Of a DNA stretch of 64,000 bases, positions 27,619 to 34,991 are shown one piece after another (the first letter of the stretch is position 1; the number at the start of each line of letters is the position of its first letter). The position numbers and the translations under genes were made by a program. Under the pieces are notes generated by a model that made no database searches, was not told the origin of the DNA, and was given only the letters and a program-made list of their open reading frames with translations. This DNA comes from Gemmatimonadaceae bacterium (lineage in GTDB: Bacteria > Gemmatimonadota > Gemmatimonadetes > Gemmatimonadales > Gemmatimonadaceae), in contig JAUQWM010000033.1 in NCBI GenBank assembly GCA_030835125.1, positions 62,001 to 126,000 on the forward strand, in the 5' to 3' direction.

Positions 27619-27861
27619 TCAGTTCCTCGTTATGGCGAAATAAATGACGTACAGCCAGGAGAAGAACCCGTGAATGATGGCCCAGATGATCGAGTGGTGC
27701 AGGCTCCACGAGATCGTGATCGCGAGGGCGCTGCCCATCGTGACGCCGGCCTTGGCGACTTCGGTGGATCGAGAGGTCGTGTGCATCGTGAAGCCTCGTG
27801 CGGGTTGGCGGTCGAACGGCGTCCCGTCGGCGATGGGCCCGGTGTGCGGAGTGTCGGTCAT
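27619..27861 (-). CDS. Small membrane protein of unknown function
   Basis: The product is 80 residues, or 55 residues if it starts at the internal MHTTSRSTEV. The C-terminal 45 residues form one or two hydrophobic helices (AGVTMGSALAITISWSLHH, AIIHGFFSWLYVIYFAI). I do not recognise a family. It is transcribed opposite to the flanking radical SAM and imuA genes. Confidence 0.55.
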   Translation of the reverse strand: MTDTPHTGPIADGTPFDRQPARGFTMHTTSRSTEVAKAGVTMGSALAITISWSLHHSIIWAIIHGFFSWLYVIYFAITRN

Positions 27862-27994
27862 GGCAACGGTGTTCGTGGGGAGTCGCGTCAGGAGGAGACT
27901 ACGCGCATCCGGCCTCCGCAGATTCGCGTCTGTATCCTGGCTGCGTGCCGATGCCGCCTGCTGGCCTCAATCTGAAATCCCTGACACGGCACCC

Positions 27995-28049
27995 GTAATC
28001 CGCACTCCAATCTGCACTCCGCAATCTGCACCCTGCATTCTGCAATCGC
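27995..28049 (+). repeat. Heptanucleotide array (NNCTGCA unit) abutting the imuA start codon
   Basis: About seven heptads (ATCCGCA, CTCCA-, ATCTGCA, CTCCGCA, ATCTGCA, CCCTGCA, TTCTGCA) run directly into the ATG of imuA at 28050. The array occupies the place where a ribosome-binding site is expected, and none is visible. The rest of the 27862-28049 gap shows no gene and no clear LexA box. Confidence 0.8.
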
Positions 28050-29024
28050 ATGTCCCTCTCCGCCCTTCGCCAGCAGTTGTCGGTGCTGCTGCCGCCGGTT
28101 CGCGTCGGCGGCGGTGCCGCGATCCCCACCGGGATCCCGGTGCTGGATCGCGCGCTGTCGGACGGCGGGGTGCCGAGCGGGCGGCTGACGGAGATCGCCG
28201 GGGCGCGCGGCAGCGGGCGCACGACGCTCGTCAGGCAGCTGGTGCTGGCCGCCGTCACCGCCCGGCGGTGGGTGGCGGTGATCGACGGCTCCCGCACGCT
28301 GGCCCCGCGCGAGTGGGCCGGGGCGGGTGACAGCGGACGGCTCTGGGTGGTGCGCCCGCAGGCCGCCGACCGGAGCGCCTGGTGCGCCGACATCCTGCTC
28401 CGGAGCGGCGCGTTCAGCCTGGTGGTGCTCGACGGTGCCCCGGCCCTGCCCCGCACGATCGCCGTCCGCCTGACGAGGCTCGCCAGGGAACACGACGTGG
28501 CGCTGGTGGTGGTCGGCGATGCCCCGGTGATTGGCAGCGCCGTCCGGATGCGCGTGACGCGGGCCCTTCCTGCAGGGCGAGGCATCGGGCATCGGGCATC
28601 AGGCCTCGCCGGGTCGCGGGGTCACGAACGGCAAGGCATCGGGCATCAGGCATCAGGCATCGCCGAGTCACGCGTTACGAACGGCAAGGGACCAGGCATC
28701 GGGCATCAGGCATCGCCGAGTCACGAGTCACGACTATCCGTTGTCATCGAAAAAGGCGGTGTGCAACACGCCGTGGAGGTTCGCTGTGCAATCGAAGTGG
28801 CGCGTCGCCTGCGTGCGCATCCCGAGGTTCCCGATCGGCGCGGTGTGGCGAAACGCAATCGCTGGGGACAACTCGTTCCTTCCGCACCCGGGACAACCAG
28901 CGTCGAACGGGAAGGACCCGAACACCCTGGCGGCGGAGCCGCGCCTCGAAAGCGGCGATTCGCGGAGGCGCATTCCACGCGAGACGCGTTCCTCCTCGAC
29001 CGGAAGCCACCAGGCCGCACATGA
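28050..29024 (+). CDS. imuA: ImuA/SulA-like RecA-fold protein of the mutasome
   Basis: The product is 324 residues, longer than the usual 220-270. The N-terminal RecA-like fold has IPTGIPVLDRALSDGGVPSGR, Walker A GARGSGRTTLV (near residue 52) and the B-strand FSLVVLDGAP. ImuA works with ImuB and DnaE2 in damage-induced mutagenesis. A mixed heptad array (28580-28732, residues 178-228) enlarges it. The last 80 residues overlap imuB in another frame and have poorer codon usage there, so the functional end may lie near residue 250. Confidence 0.82.
   Translation: MSLSALRQQLSVLLPPVRVGGGAAIPTGIPVLDRALSDGGVPSGRLTEIAGARGSGRTTLVRQLVLAAVTARRWVAVIDGSRTLAPREWAGAGDSGRLWVVRPQAADRSAWCADILLRSGAFSLVVLDGAPALPRTIAVRLTRLAREHDVALVVVGDAPVIGSAVRMRVTRALPAGRGIGHRASGLAGSRGHERQGIGHQASGIAESRVTNGKGPGIGHQASPSHESRLSVVIEKGGVQHAVEVRCAIEVARRLRAHPEVPDRRGVAKRNRWGQLVPSAPGTTSVEREGPEHPGGGAAPRKRRFAEAHSTRDAFLLDRKPPGRT
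28580..28732 (+). repeat. Long composite in-frame heptanucleotide array in imuA
   Basis: GGCATCR units alternate with GAGTCAC-type units in four or five blocks, encoding repeated GIGHQAS/ASGIAES/SRVT. There is no stop in the imuA frame across about 150 bp. Confidence 0.85.
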
Positions 29025-30663
29025 GGTCCGGGGTCCGGAGTCCGAGGCCGGAGGGCGCACGGCCGGGCCACGGGTCACGCGTCACGAGTCACGCCACTGG
29101 GATGACCTGCCGATCGCGCTGGGCGACGGGCAGCGCATCCGGGCCGTGACCGCGGCCGGCGCGCGGGCGCACATCCGCGCCGGGATGACCGTGACGGAAG
29201 GGACGTCGAAGTGCGCGGACCTCCTGGTGTTTCCCTGGGACCAGGTGGTAGTGGACGAGGAGGTGCGTCGCGCCACCGCGGCATTCCTCGACGCCAGCCC
29301 GCAGGTCACGCCGGTCGCCGGCGCGCCGGGGCTGTGGTGGATCGGCGCGTCCGGGCTCGAGGCGCTCGGCGGCGAGCCGGCGCTGGCCGCGGCCCTCCTC
29401 ACGATCGCGCGGCGGTGGCATCCCGGGGCCCGGGTGGCGATCGCCGATTCGTGTGTCGCGGCGCGCGCGGGCACCTGGGAGACCGCGAGCGCAAGGCGCA
29501 GGGCATCGGGTATCGGGCACCAGGCATCACCGGGTCCCGATTCCCGATTCCCGGTTCCCGGTTCCCGGTTCACGATCGTCCCCCCCGGTACCGACGCGAC
29601 GTACCTCGCGACGGTCCCCCTCGGCCTCATCCCGATGGACGAGGCGATGGCCGGGGCACTGTCGGCGTTAGGCATCCGGACCGCCGGCGCGCTGGCGGCC
29701 CTCCCGCCGGACGATGTCGAGCAACGCTGGGGACGGACCGGGCTCGCGGCCTGGCACCTGGCGCGCGGGGACGACCGCCGCCGTCCCGGCCTCACCGCCG
29801 CCGACTTTCCCCGGTCGGCCTCGGCGGACCTGGTGCCCGGCGTCGCGACCATGGAACCGGTGCTCTTCCTGCTCCGGGCGATGCTCGAGCGACTGCTGGC
29901 CGGGCTGGTGACCGACGGGCGCGCCGCCGCGACGCTGGCCATCACCCTCACGCTCGACGACACGCGCGGCGCCGCCGGCGACGGTCCGGCCCATACCGTC
30001 ACGCGCGAAGTGCGGCTGGCCCATCCCATGGCCCGCCTCGTGCCGCTGTTCGAGCGATGCCGGGCGCTGCTGGACCGCTGGACGCTGCCGGCCCCGGTGT
30101 GCGCCGTGAGCGTGGCGATCGTCGCCACCGCGCCGCTGGCCGGCGAACAGGGCGACCTGCTCGATCCTTCCTGGCACGACCCGGCCGCTGCCGATGCCGC
30201 ATTCGCGCGCCTGCGCGCCGAACTGGGTGCCGACGCGATCGTCGTCCCCGTCGTGGTCGATGAGCACCGGCCCGAGCGGGCGGGAGGATGGGTGGCACCA
30301 GATGGGAGATGGGAGACGGGAGACGGGAGGCGCCCGCCGGTTCCCGAGTCCCGAGTCCCGATTTCCGATTCCCGATCCCCGATTCCCGATCCCCCCGTCC
30401 CGTCCTGTTCCCGCCAGCTCGAGACTCCCGAGCCGGTGGAGGTCGAGTGCGCCGGCGGCCAGCCCCGCGTCCTCTGGTGGCGCGGGCAGCGGATGCGGAT
30501 CGCACGCCCCCTCGGCCCCGAGCGCCTGGCCGGTGACTGGTGGAAGGACGGCTACGCGAGGGACTACTGGCGCTGCGAGGACCCGGAAGGCGAAGGCACG
30601 CTGGTGCTGTATCACGACCACTCGTCAGGCAGCGCCTGGTTCGTGCAGGGGTGGCATGACTGA
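28786..30663 (+). CDS. imuB: ImuB, Y-family polymerase-like mutasome protein
   Basis: The product is 625 residues from GTG 28786, chosen because GGAGG lies 6 nt upstream and because ImuB proteins begin with the WRVACVRIPRFPI-type segment. Y-family features such as ALGDGQRIRAVTAAGARAHIRAGMT and the HhH-like GALSALGIRTAGALAALP are present. ImuB is catalytically inactive in general and bridges DnaE2 to the clamp. Three heptad arrays (29023, 29488, 30300) make it longer than the usual 500. It overlaps imuA by 239 bp and dnaE2 by 8 bp. Confidence 0.88.
   Translation: MQSKWRVACVRIPRFPIGAVWRNAIAGDNSFLPHPGQPASNGKDPNTLAAEPRLESGDSRRRIPRETRSSSTGSHQAAHEVRGPESEAGGRTAGPRVTRHESRHWDDLPIALGDGQRIRAVTAAGARAHIRAGMTVTEGTSKCADLLVFPWDQVVVDEEVRRATAAFLDASPQVTPVAGAPGLWWIGASGLEALGGEPALAAALLTIARRWHPGARVAIADSCVAARAGTWETASARRRASGIGHQASPGPDSRFPVPGSRFTIVPPGTDATYLATVPLGLIPMDEAMAGALSALGIRTAGALAALPPDDVEQRWGRTGLAAWHLARGDDRRRPGLTAADFPRSASADLVPGVATMEPVLFLLRAMLERLLAGLVTDGRAAATLAITLTLDDTRGAAGDGPAHTVTREVRLAHPMARLVPLFERCRALLDRWTLPAPVCAVSVAIVATAPLAGEQGDLLDPSWHDPAAADAAFARLRAELGADAIVVPVVVDEHRPERAGGWVAPDGRWETGDGRRPPVPESRVPISDSRSPIPDPPVPSCSRQLETPEPVEVECAGGQPRVLWWRGQRMRIARPLGPERLAGDWWKDGYARDYWRCEDPEGEGTLVLYHDHSSGSAWFVQGWHD
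29023..29094 (+). repeat. In-frame heptanucleotide array in imuB (GGTCCGG then GGTCACG units)
   Basis: GGTCCGG, GGTCCGG, AGTCCGA units are followed by GGTCACG, CGTCACG, AGTCACG. They encode EVRGPESE and PRVTRHESR between the N-terminal strand and the conserved ALGDG block. Confidence 0.75.
29488..29572 (+). repeat. In-frame composite heptanucleotide array in imuB
   Basis: GCGCAAG-like, GGCATCR and GATTCCC/GGTTCCC units follow in series and encode ASGIGHQAS and PDSRFPVPGSRF. All are in the stop-free orientation. Confidence 0.85.
30300..30397 (+). repeat. In-frame composite heptanucleotide array in imuB C-terminal region
   Basis: GGGAGAY units (30303-30330) are followed by CCCGAGT/CCCGATT/CCCGATC units (30343-30392). 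They encode GRWETGDGRR and PESRVPISDSRSPIPDP. Confidence 0.85.
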
Positions 30664-33600
30664 ACAGCAAGGCCACAGGCCACTGGCCACAGGCCAGGGG
30701 GAGGACCGCCCGTCTCCCACCTCCCGTCTCCCGTCTCCCTACGTCGAGCTTCACTGCCACTCCGTCTTCTCGCTGCTCGACGGGGCGTCGGAGCCGGAGG
30801 AGCTGGTGGCGCGGGCCAAGGCGTTAGGCATGCCGGCGCTGGCCCTCACCGACCACGACGACCTGGGCGGCGCCGTCCGGTTCGCGCACGCCGCCCGCGA
30901 CCTGGGGCTCGAGGGCATCCTCGGCGCCGAGCTGACCGTGCTGGCCGGCGGCGCCCGCACCCACCTCGTCGTACTGGCCGAGTCGCGCGAGGGCTACGGG
31001 AACCTGTGCACCCTCATCACGCGCGCGCGCATGGACACCACGCGCGGCGACCCGGCGGTCACGCTCGAGACGCTCGCCCGCCATGCCCGTGGCCTGTTCG
31101 CCCTCACCGGGTGCCCGTCCGGCTGGGTGCCGCAACGCCTGGCCGCCGGTGACGACGCCGGCGCCTGCGAGGCGGCCGCGACGCTGCTCGACCTCTTCGA
31201 GGGACGCCTCGCCATCGAGTGCTGGGACCACCGCCTGCCCGAGGAACGCGCACTCGTCAGGCAGCTCATCCCGCTGGCGCGCTCCCTCGGCATCCCCTGG
31301 GTGGTGACGAACGACGTCCACTACGCGCTTCCCACCGGCCGGATCGTCCACGACGTGCTGTCGGCCATCCGCCACCAGCGCACGCTGGACGAGATGGGAA
31401 CGCGGCTGCGGCCGAACGGCGAGTGGTACCTGCGCAGCGCGGCCCAGATGCGGCGGCGCTGGCAACTGGACGACACCGGGATCCGCACCACCCTGGCCAT
31501 CGCCGAGCGGTGCGCGTTCCGGCTGGCGGACCTGAAGCCGACCTTGCCGGACTTTCCGCTGCCGCCCGGCGTGAGTGCCGATGACTACCTCAGGCGCCTG
31601 GTGGAGCAGGGAGCAATGGAACGGATTGCGCAGAGCGCAACGCGCAAAGGGACAGACGCAACGGAGAGGTCGGAGGTCCGAGGTCCGAGGTCCGGGGCAG
31701 TGCCGGGTCACGAGTCACGAGTCACGAGTCACGAACTTCCCGACCGCCATCGCCACCAGATCGACCACGAGCTGGACCTCATCCGGAAGCTCGGCCTCGC
31801 CGGCTACTTCCTCATCGTCTGGGACATCGTCCGCTTCGCGCGGCGCGCGGGCGTGCTCTGCCAGGGGCGCGGGTCGGCGGCCAACTCCGTCGTCTGCTAC
31901 TGTCTCGGCATCACGGCGATCGATCCGGTGAAGATGGACCTGCTGTTCGAGCGGTTCCTGAGCGAGGAGCGGCGCGAGGCGCCGGACATCGACATCGACT
32001 TCGCGCACCGGGATCGCGAGGAGGTGCTCCAGTACGTCTACCGGCGATACGGACGCGAGCATGCCGCCATGGTCTGCGAGCACATCACGTTCCGCGGGCG
32101 GTCGGCGGTGCGCGACACGGCGCGGGTACTGGGCTTCTCGGTGGAGCAGGCCGACGTCCTCAGCACGCTCGCCGACCGGTTCTCGGCCGAGGCGACGGCC
32201 GAGGCGCTGCGACAGGGCGCGAGCCAGGAGGCGATGGCGGGCCGGCACTACGACCTCGATCCGCAGTCCGACCGGCCGGCGGTGCCCGACGACGCGCGAC
32301 GCAAGCCGGAGGAGTGGACGGCAGAGCGGCTGTTGCAGGGCGCAGAGCGCAAGGCGCAAGGCGCAGAGGGCCTGCCGAGTCACGAGTCACGAGTCACGAG
32401 TCACGACAAGGCATCAGGCATCAGGCATCAGGCATCGCCGGGTCATGAGTCACGACTCAAGAGTCACGATCGGGACGACACCGGCCTCGACCTCGGCGAC
32501 CCGCGGGTGAAGGTGTTTCCCGACATCGTGGCCGGGTTGCACCAGGTCCCGCGCCATCGTTCCATCCACGTGGGCGGGTTCGTGCTCACGCGCGAGCCGC
32601 TGCGCACGGTGGTCCCGATCGAGCCGGCCTCCATGCCGGGGCGCACGGTGATCCAGTGGGAGCGGGACGACCTCGACCCCGCCGGCCTGGTGAAGATCGA
32701 CCTGCTCGGCCTGGGCATGCTCACCGTGCTCCAGGACTGCCTGAAGTACATCCATGCCGTGCGCGGCGTCTCGCTCGACCTGGCCGCGATCGACATGACC
32801 GACCAGGCCGTCTACGACGACCTCTGTCGCGCCGACACCATCGGCGTCTTCCAGGTGGAGAGCCGGGCGCAGATGAACACCCTGCCCCGCCTCAAGCCGC
32901 GCTGCTTCTACGACCTGGTGGTGGAGGTCGCGCTCATCCGCCCCGGGCCGATCCAGGGCGACATGGTGAACCCGTACCTGCGGCGCCGACTGGGCGAGGA
33001 GGCGGTTACGTTCGCGCATCCCTCGCTGGAGCCGGTGCTCAAGCGTACGTTAGGCGTGCCGTTGTTCCAGGAACAGGGGATGCAGGTGGCGATCGCCGCC
33101 GCGGGCTTCACGCCCGGCCAGGCGGACGTGCTGCGGAAGGCGATGGGCCACAAGCGGTCGCACGAGCGCATGGCGGCGATCTGCGCGCAGCTCGTCGAGG
33201 GCATGCAGCGCAACGGGATCGACGAGGCGACCGCCCGGCGGATCTACAACCAGATCAATGCGTTCGCCGACTACGGGTTCCCCGAGTCGCACGCCGCCAG
33301 CTTCGCGCTCATCGTCTACGCGTCGGCGTACCTCAGGCACTACTACGCGGCGGAGTTCCTGGCCGCGATGCTCAACGCGCAGCCGATGGGGTTCTACTCG
33401 GTGGGCACGCTGATCGAGGACGCCAGGCGGCATGGCGTCACGGTCCTGCCGATCGACCTGACCACGTCGGCCTGGGACCACTCCCTGGAACTCGGCGATG
33501 GGCGGCTGGTGGTGCCGTCCGGGGGAGTCGTGCGGACGGGCCAGGCATCGGGCATCAGGCATCGGGCATCAACGGTGCCGGGTCACGAGTCACGAGTCAC

Positions 33601-34471
33601 GAGTCACACTCCCGCGGTCAGGCTGGGGCTGCGCCTGGTGCGCGGACTCGGGTCCGTGGCGCGGGAGCGACTCGAGAAGGCGCTGGTCGACGGGCCGTTC
33701 ACCGACATCCGCGACTTCGTCCGGCGCTCCGGCGTGGACCAGGGTGCCGTGCGCGCGTTATGCGAAGCGGGCGCGTTCGACCGGATGGTCGATGACGTCG
33801 CGCCGAACCAGCGCCGGCGCGTCGCCCTCTGGCGGGCCCTGGACGCGATGCGGGGAGATGCCGGGCCGCTCGCTCCGCGCGCGAGGCCACAGGCCACGGA
33901 CCATGGGCGAGGAAAAGTCCCGATTCCCGATTCCCGATTCCCGATTCCCGACCCACCGAACGGCGAGGCACCAGGCATCGGGCATCAGGCATCCGCCGTG
34001 CCGATTCACGAGTCGCGAGTCACGAATCACGAGCTGTTCCCGGGCATGACTCGCATCGAGCTCACGGACGCGGACTACCGGATGACCGGCCTCTCGCTCA
34101 ACGGCCATCCCATGCGCCACCTCCGCCGGCTCCTGTCGCCTAACGCGGTGCGCACCGCCGATGACCTCATCCGGGCCGGCCGGGACGGCGAGCGGGTCGC
34201 CCATGCCGGGCTCGTCATCGTCAGGCAGCGACCGGGCACCGCCAGGGGGTTCGTCTTCCTCTCCCTGGAGGACGAGACCGGCATCCTCAACGTGGTCGTG
34301 ACACCGAAGCGCTTCGAGCGGCAGGCGCTCCTCATCTCCAACTCCCCCCTCCTCCTCGTGCGCGGGACGCTGCAGGTGGAGCACGGCGTCGTGAACCTGC
34401 GCGGCGAGACCTTTCACGCCCTCAAGGCCGGCGCGGGGGAGGACTGGGCCCGGAGCCACGACTTCCACTGA
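30656..34471 (+). CDS. dnaE2: Error-prone DNA polymerase III alpha-type subunit DnaE2
   Basis: The product is 1271 residues (the family is usually 1030-1100). The PHP domain begins at VELHCHSVFSLLDGAS (near residue 30). Palm motifs include GYFLIVWDIVRFAR, CQGRGSAANSVVCY and the catalytic PDIDIDF. A helix-hairpin-helix region (GLRLVRGLGSVARERL) and a C-terminal OB fold (VAHAGLVIVRQRPGTARGFVFLSLEDE) follow. It performs mutagenic translesion synthesis with ImuA and ImuB. Five heptad arrays add roughly 190 residues at domain junctions, which accounts for the extra length. Confidence 0.95.
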   Translation: MTEQQGHRPLATGQGEDRPSPTSRLPSPYVELHCHSVFSLLDGASEPEELVARAKALGMPALALTDHDDLGGAVRFAHAARDLGLEGILGAELTVLAGGARTHLVVLAESREGYGNLCTLITRARMDTTRGDPAVTLETLARHARGLFALTGCPSGWVPQRLAAGDDAGACEAAATLLDLFEGRLAIECWDHRLPEERALVRQLIPLARSLGIPWVVTNDVHYALPTGRIVHDVLSAIRHQRTLDEMGTRLRPNGEWYLRSAAQMRRRWQLDDTGIRTTLAIAERCAFRLADLKPTLPDFPLPPGVSADDYLRRLVEQGAMERIAQSATRKGTDATERSEVRGPRSGAVPGHESRVTSHELPDRHRHQIDHELDLIRKLGLAGYFLIVWDIVRFARRAGVLCQGRGSAANSVVCYCLGITAIDPVKMDLLFERFLSEERREAPDIDIDFAHRDREEVLQYVYRRYGREHAAMVCEHITFRGRSAVRDTARVLGFSVEQADVLSTLADRFSAEATAEALRQGASQEAMAGRHYDLDPQSDRPAVPDDARRKPEEWTAERLLQGAERKAQGAEGLPSHESRVTSHDKASGIRHQASPGHESRLKSHDRDDTGLDLGDPRVKVFPDIVAGLHQVPRHRSIHVGGFVLTREPLRTVVPIEPASMPGRTVIQWERDDLDPAGLVKIDLLGLGMLTVLQDCLKYIHAVRGVSLDLAAIDMTDQAVYDDLCRADTIGVFQVESRAQMNTLPRLKPRCFYDLVVEVALIRPGPIQGDMVNPYLRRRLGEEAVTFAHPSLEPVLKRTLGVPLFQEQGMQVAIAAAGFTPGQADVLRKAMGHKRSHERMAAICAQLVEGMQRNGIDEATARRIYNQINAFADYGFPESHAASFALIVYASAYLRHYYAAEFLAAMLNAQPMGFYSVGTLIEDARRHGVTVLPIDLTTSAWDHSLELGDGRLVVPSGGVVRTGQASGIRHRASTVPGHESRVTSHTPAVRLGLRLVRGLGSVARERLEKALVDGPFTDIRDFVRRSGVDQGAVRALCEAGAFDRMVDDVAPNQRRRVALWRALDAMRGDAGPLAPRARPQATDHGRGKVPIPDSRFPIPDPPNGEAPGIGHQASAVPIHESRVTNHELFPGMTRIELTDADYRMTGLSLNGHPMRHLRRLLSPNAVRTADDLIRAGRDGERVAHAGLVIVRQRPGTARGFVFLSLEDETGILNVVVTPKRFERQALLISNSPLLLVRGTLQVEHGVVNLRGETFHALKAGAGEDWARSHDFH
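30670..30739 (+). repeat. In-frame heptanucleotide arrays at DnaE2 N-terminus (GGCCACA then GTCTCCC units)
   Basis: Three to four GGCCACA/GGCCACT units (30670-30697) and four GTCTCCC/ACCTCCC units (30712-30739) encode residues 5-28, immediately before the PHP domain. Confidence 0.85.
31628..31735 (+). repeat. In-frame composite heptanucleotide array in dnaE2 (GCGCAAN, AGGTCCG, AGTCACG units)
   Basis: Three unit types in series encode about residues 325-360 (SEVRGPRS, HESRVTSHE), between the PHP-palm connector and the RHRHQIDHELDLI block. Confidence 0.88.
32337..32469 (+). repeat. In-frame composite heptanucleotide array in dnaE2 (GCGCARG, AGTCACG, GGCATCA units)
   Basis: Units GCGCAGA/GCGCAAG, then AGTCACG x4, then GGCATCA x4, then degenerate AGTCACG encode residues 561-605, including SHESRVTSHD and ASGIRHQAS. 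It interrupts the segment before the conserved DLGDPRVKVFPDI. Confidence 0.88.
33541..33608 (+). repeat. In-frame heptanucleotide array in dnaE2 (GGCATCR then AGTCACG units)
   Basis: Encodes residues 962-985 with ASGIRHRAS and HESRVTSH, just before the helix-hairpin-helix region. Confidence 0.85.
33884..34032 (+). repeat. In-frame composite heptanucleotide array in dnaE2 (GGCCACA, GATTCCC, GGCATCR, AGTCACG units)
   Basis: Four unit families follow in series and encode residues 1077-1126 (PIPDSRFPIPD, GIGHQAS, HESRVTNHE). It lies before the C-terminal OB fold. Confidence 0.88.
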
Positions 34472-34523
34472 CCTGGAACGCACCACGCCGCGATGCCGGG
34501 CGCCGCACCGGCACCCGCGGAGC

Positions 34524-34991
34524 CTAACGGGCGTCGCGACTCGGCAACCGGGCCTTGTCGATCCGGAAGGCGTTGCCGAACGCCGATCGATCCGGGATGT
34601 GCGCCAGCAGGTCGAGGTAGATCGGCAGGCGATCGCGCACGGGGATCCACGCGCGCGGCGCGTAGAACTGCCCCACGTCTCCCTGCGCAAACTGCCGAAG
34701 CCGCGGCGCCCCGAGATCCGATCGCGCCAGGCGGCGGCGCTGGAACAGCAGCGTCCGCACGAGCAGGTCGCCATCCTCGAGCCGCTCGATGCGCACCGCG
34801 ACCACCCGGCCCAAGTAGAGGGCCGGAAGCGCCAGCGGCGCCGCGACCACCACGAGGATCGGCTCGAGCTGGATGGTCGCGAGCACCGCACAATACGCCC
34901 CGGCCGCGAGCGCCGGGATCATGAGCGCGCGCCAGACCCAGGCAATGGGCCCATACCGATACAGCAGCAGCCGCGACAGCGGGACGGTCAT
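34524..34991 (-). CDS. Membrane protein with PH-like cytoplasmic part, last gene of the zinc-ribbon operon
   Basis: The product is 155 residues. Two hydrophobic segments lie at residues 20-60 (IPALAAGAYCAVLATIQ, ILVVVAAPLALPALYLG). A polar C-terminus with VRIERLEDGDLLVRTLLF resembles bacterial PH-type strands. Its start overlaps the stop of the upstream gene. Family assignment is tentative. The 52-bp gap to dnaE2 (convergent) holds a short TGCCGG/CCGGCA hairpin. Confidence 0.65.
   Translation of the reverse strand: MTVPLSRLLLYRYGPIAWVWRALMIPALAAGAYCAVLATIQLEPILVVVAAPLALPALYLGRVVAVRIERLEDGDLLVRTLLFQRRRLARSDLGAPRLRQFAQGDVGQFYAPRAWIPVRDRLPIYLDLLAHIPDRSAFGNAFRIDKARLPSRDAR

Noticed and set aside
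27862-28049. LexA/SOS box upstream of imuA
   Set aside because: A partial CAAC-GGT-GTTCG sequence near 27864 does not match a known LexA spacing, and the rest is the heptad array.
27537-33608. Arrays considered as CRISPR
   Set aside because: Units are 7 bp and contiguous with no spacers, most lie within coding genes, and there are no cas genes.
30656-34471. Replicative DnaE1 rather than DnaE2
   Set aside because: Operon position with imuA and imuB and the compact PHP-palm-HhH-OB layout fit DnaE2.
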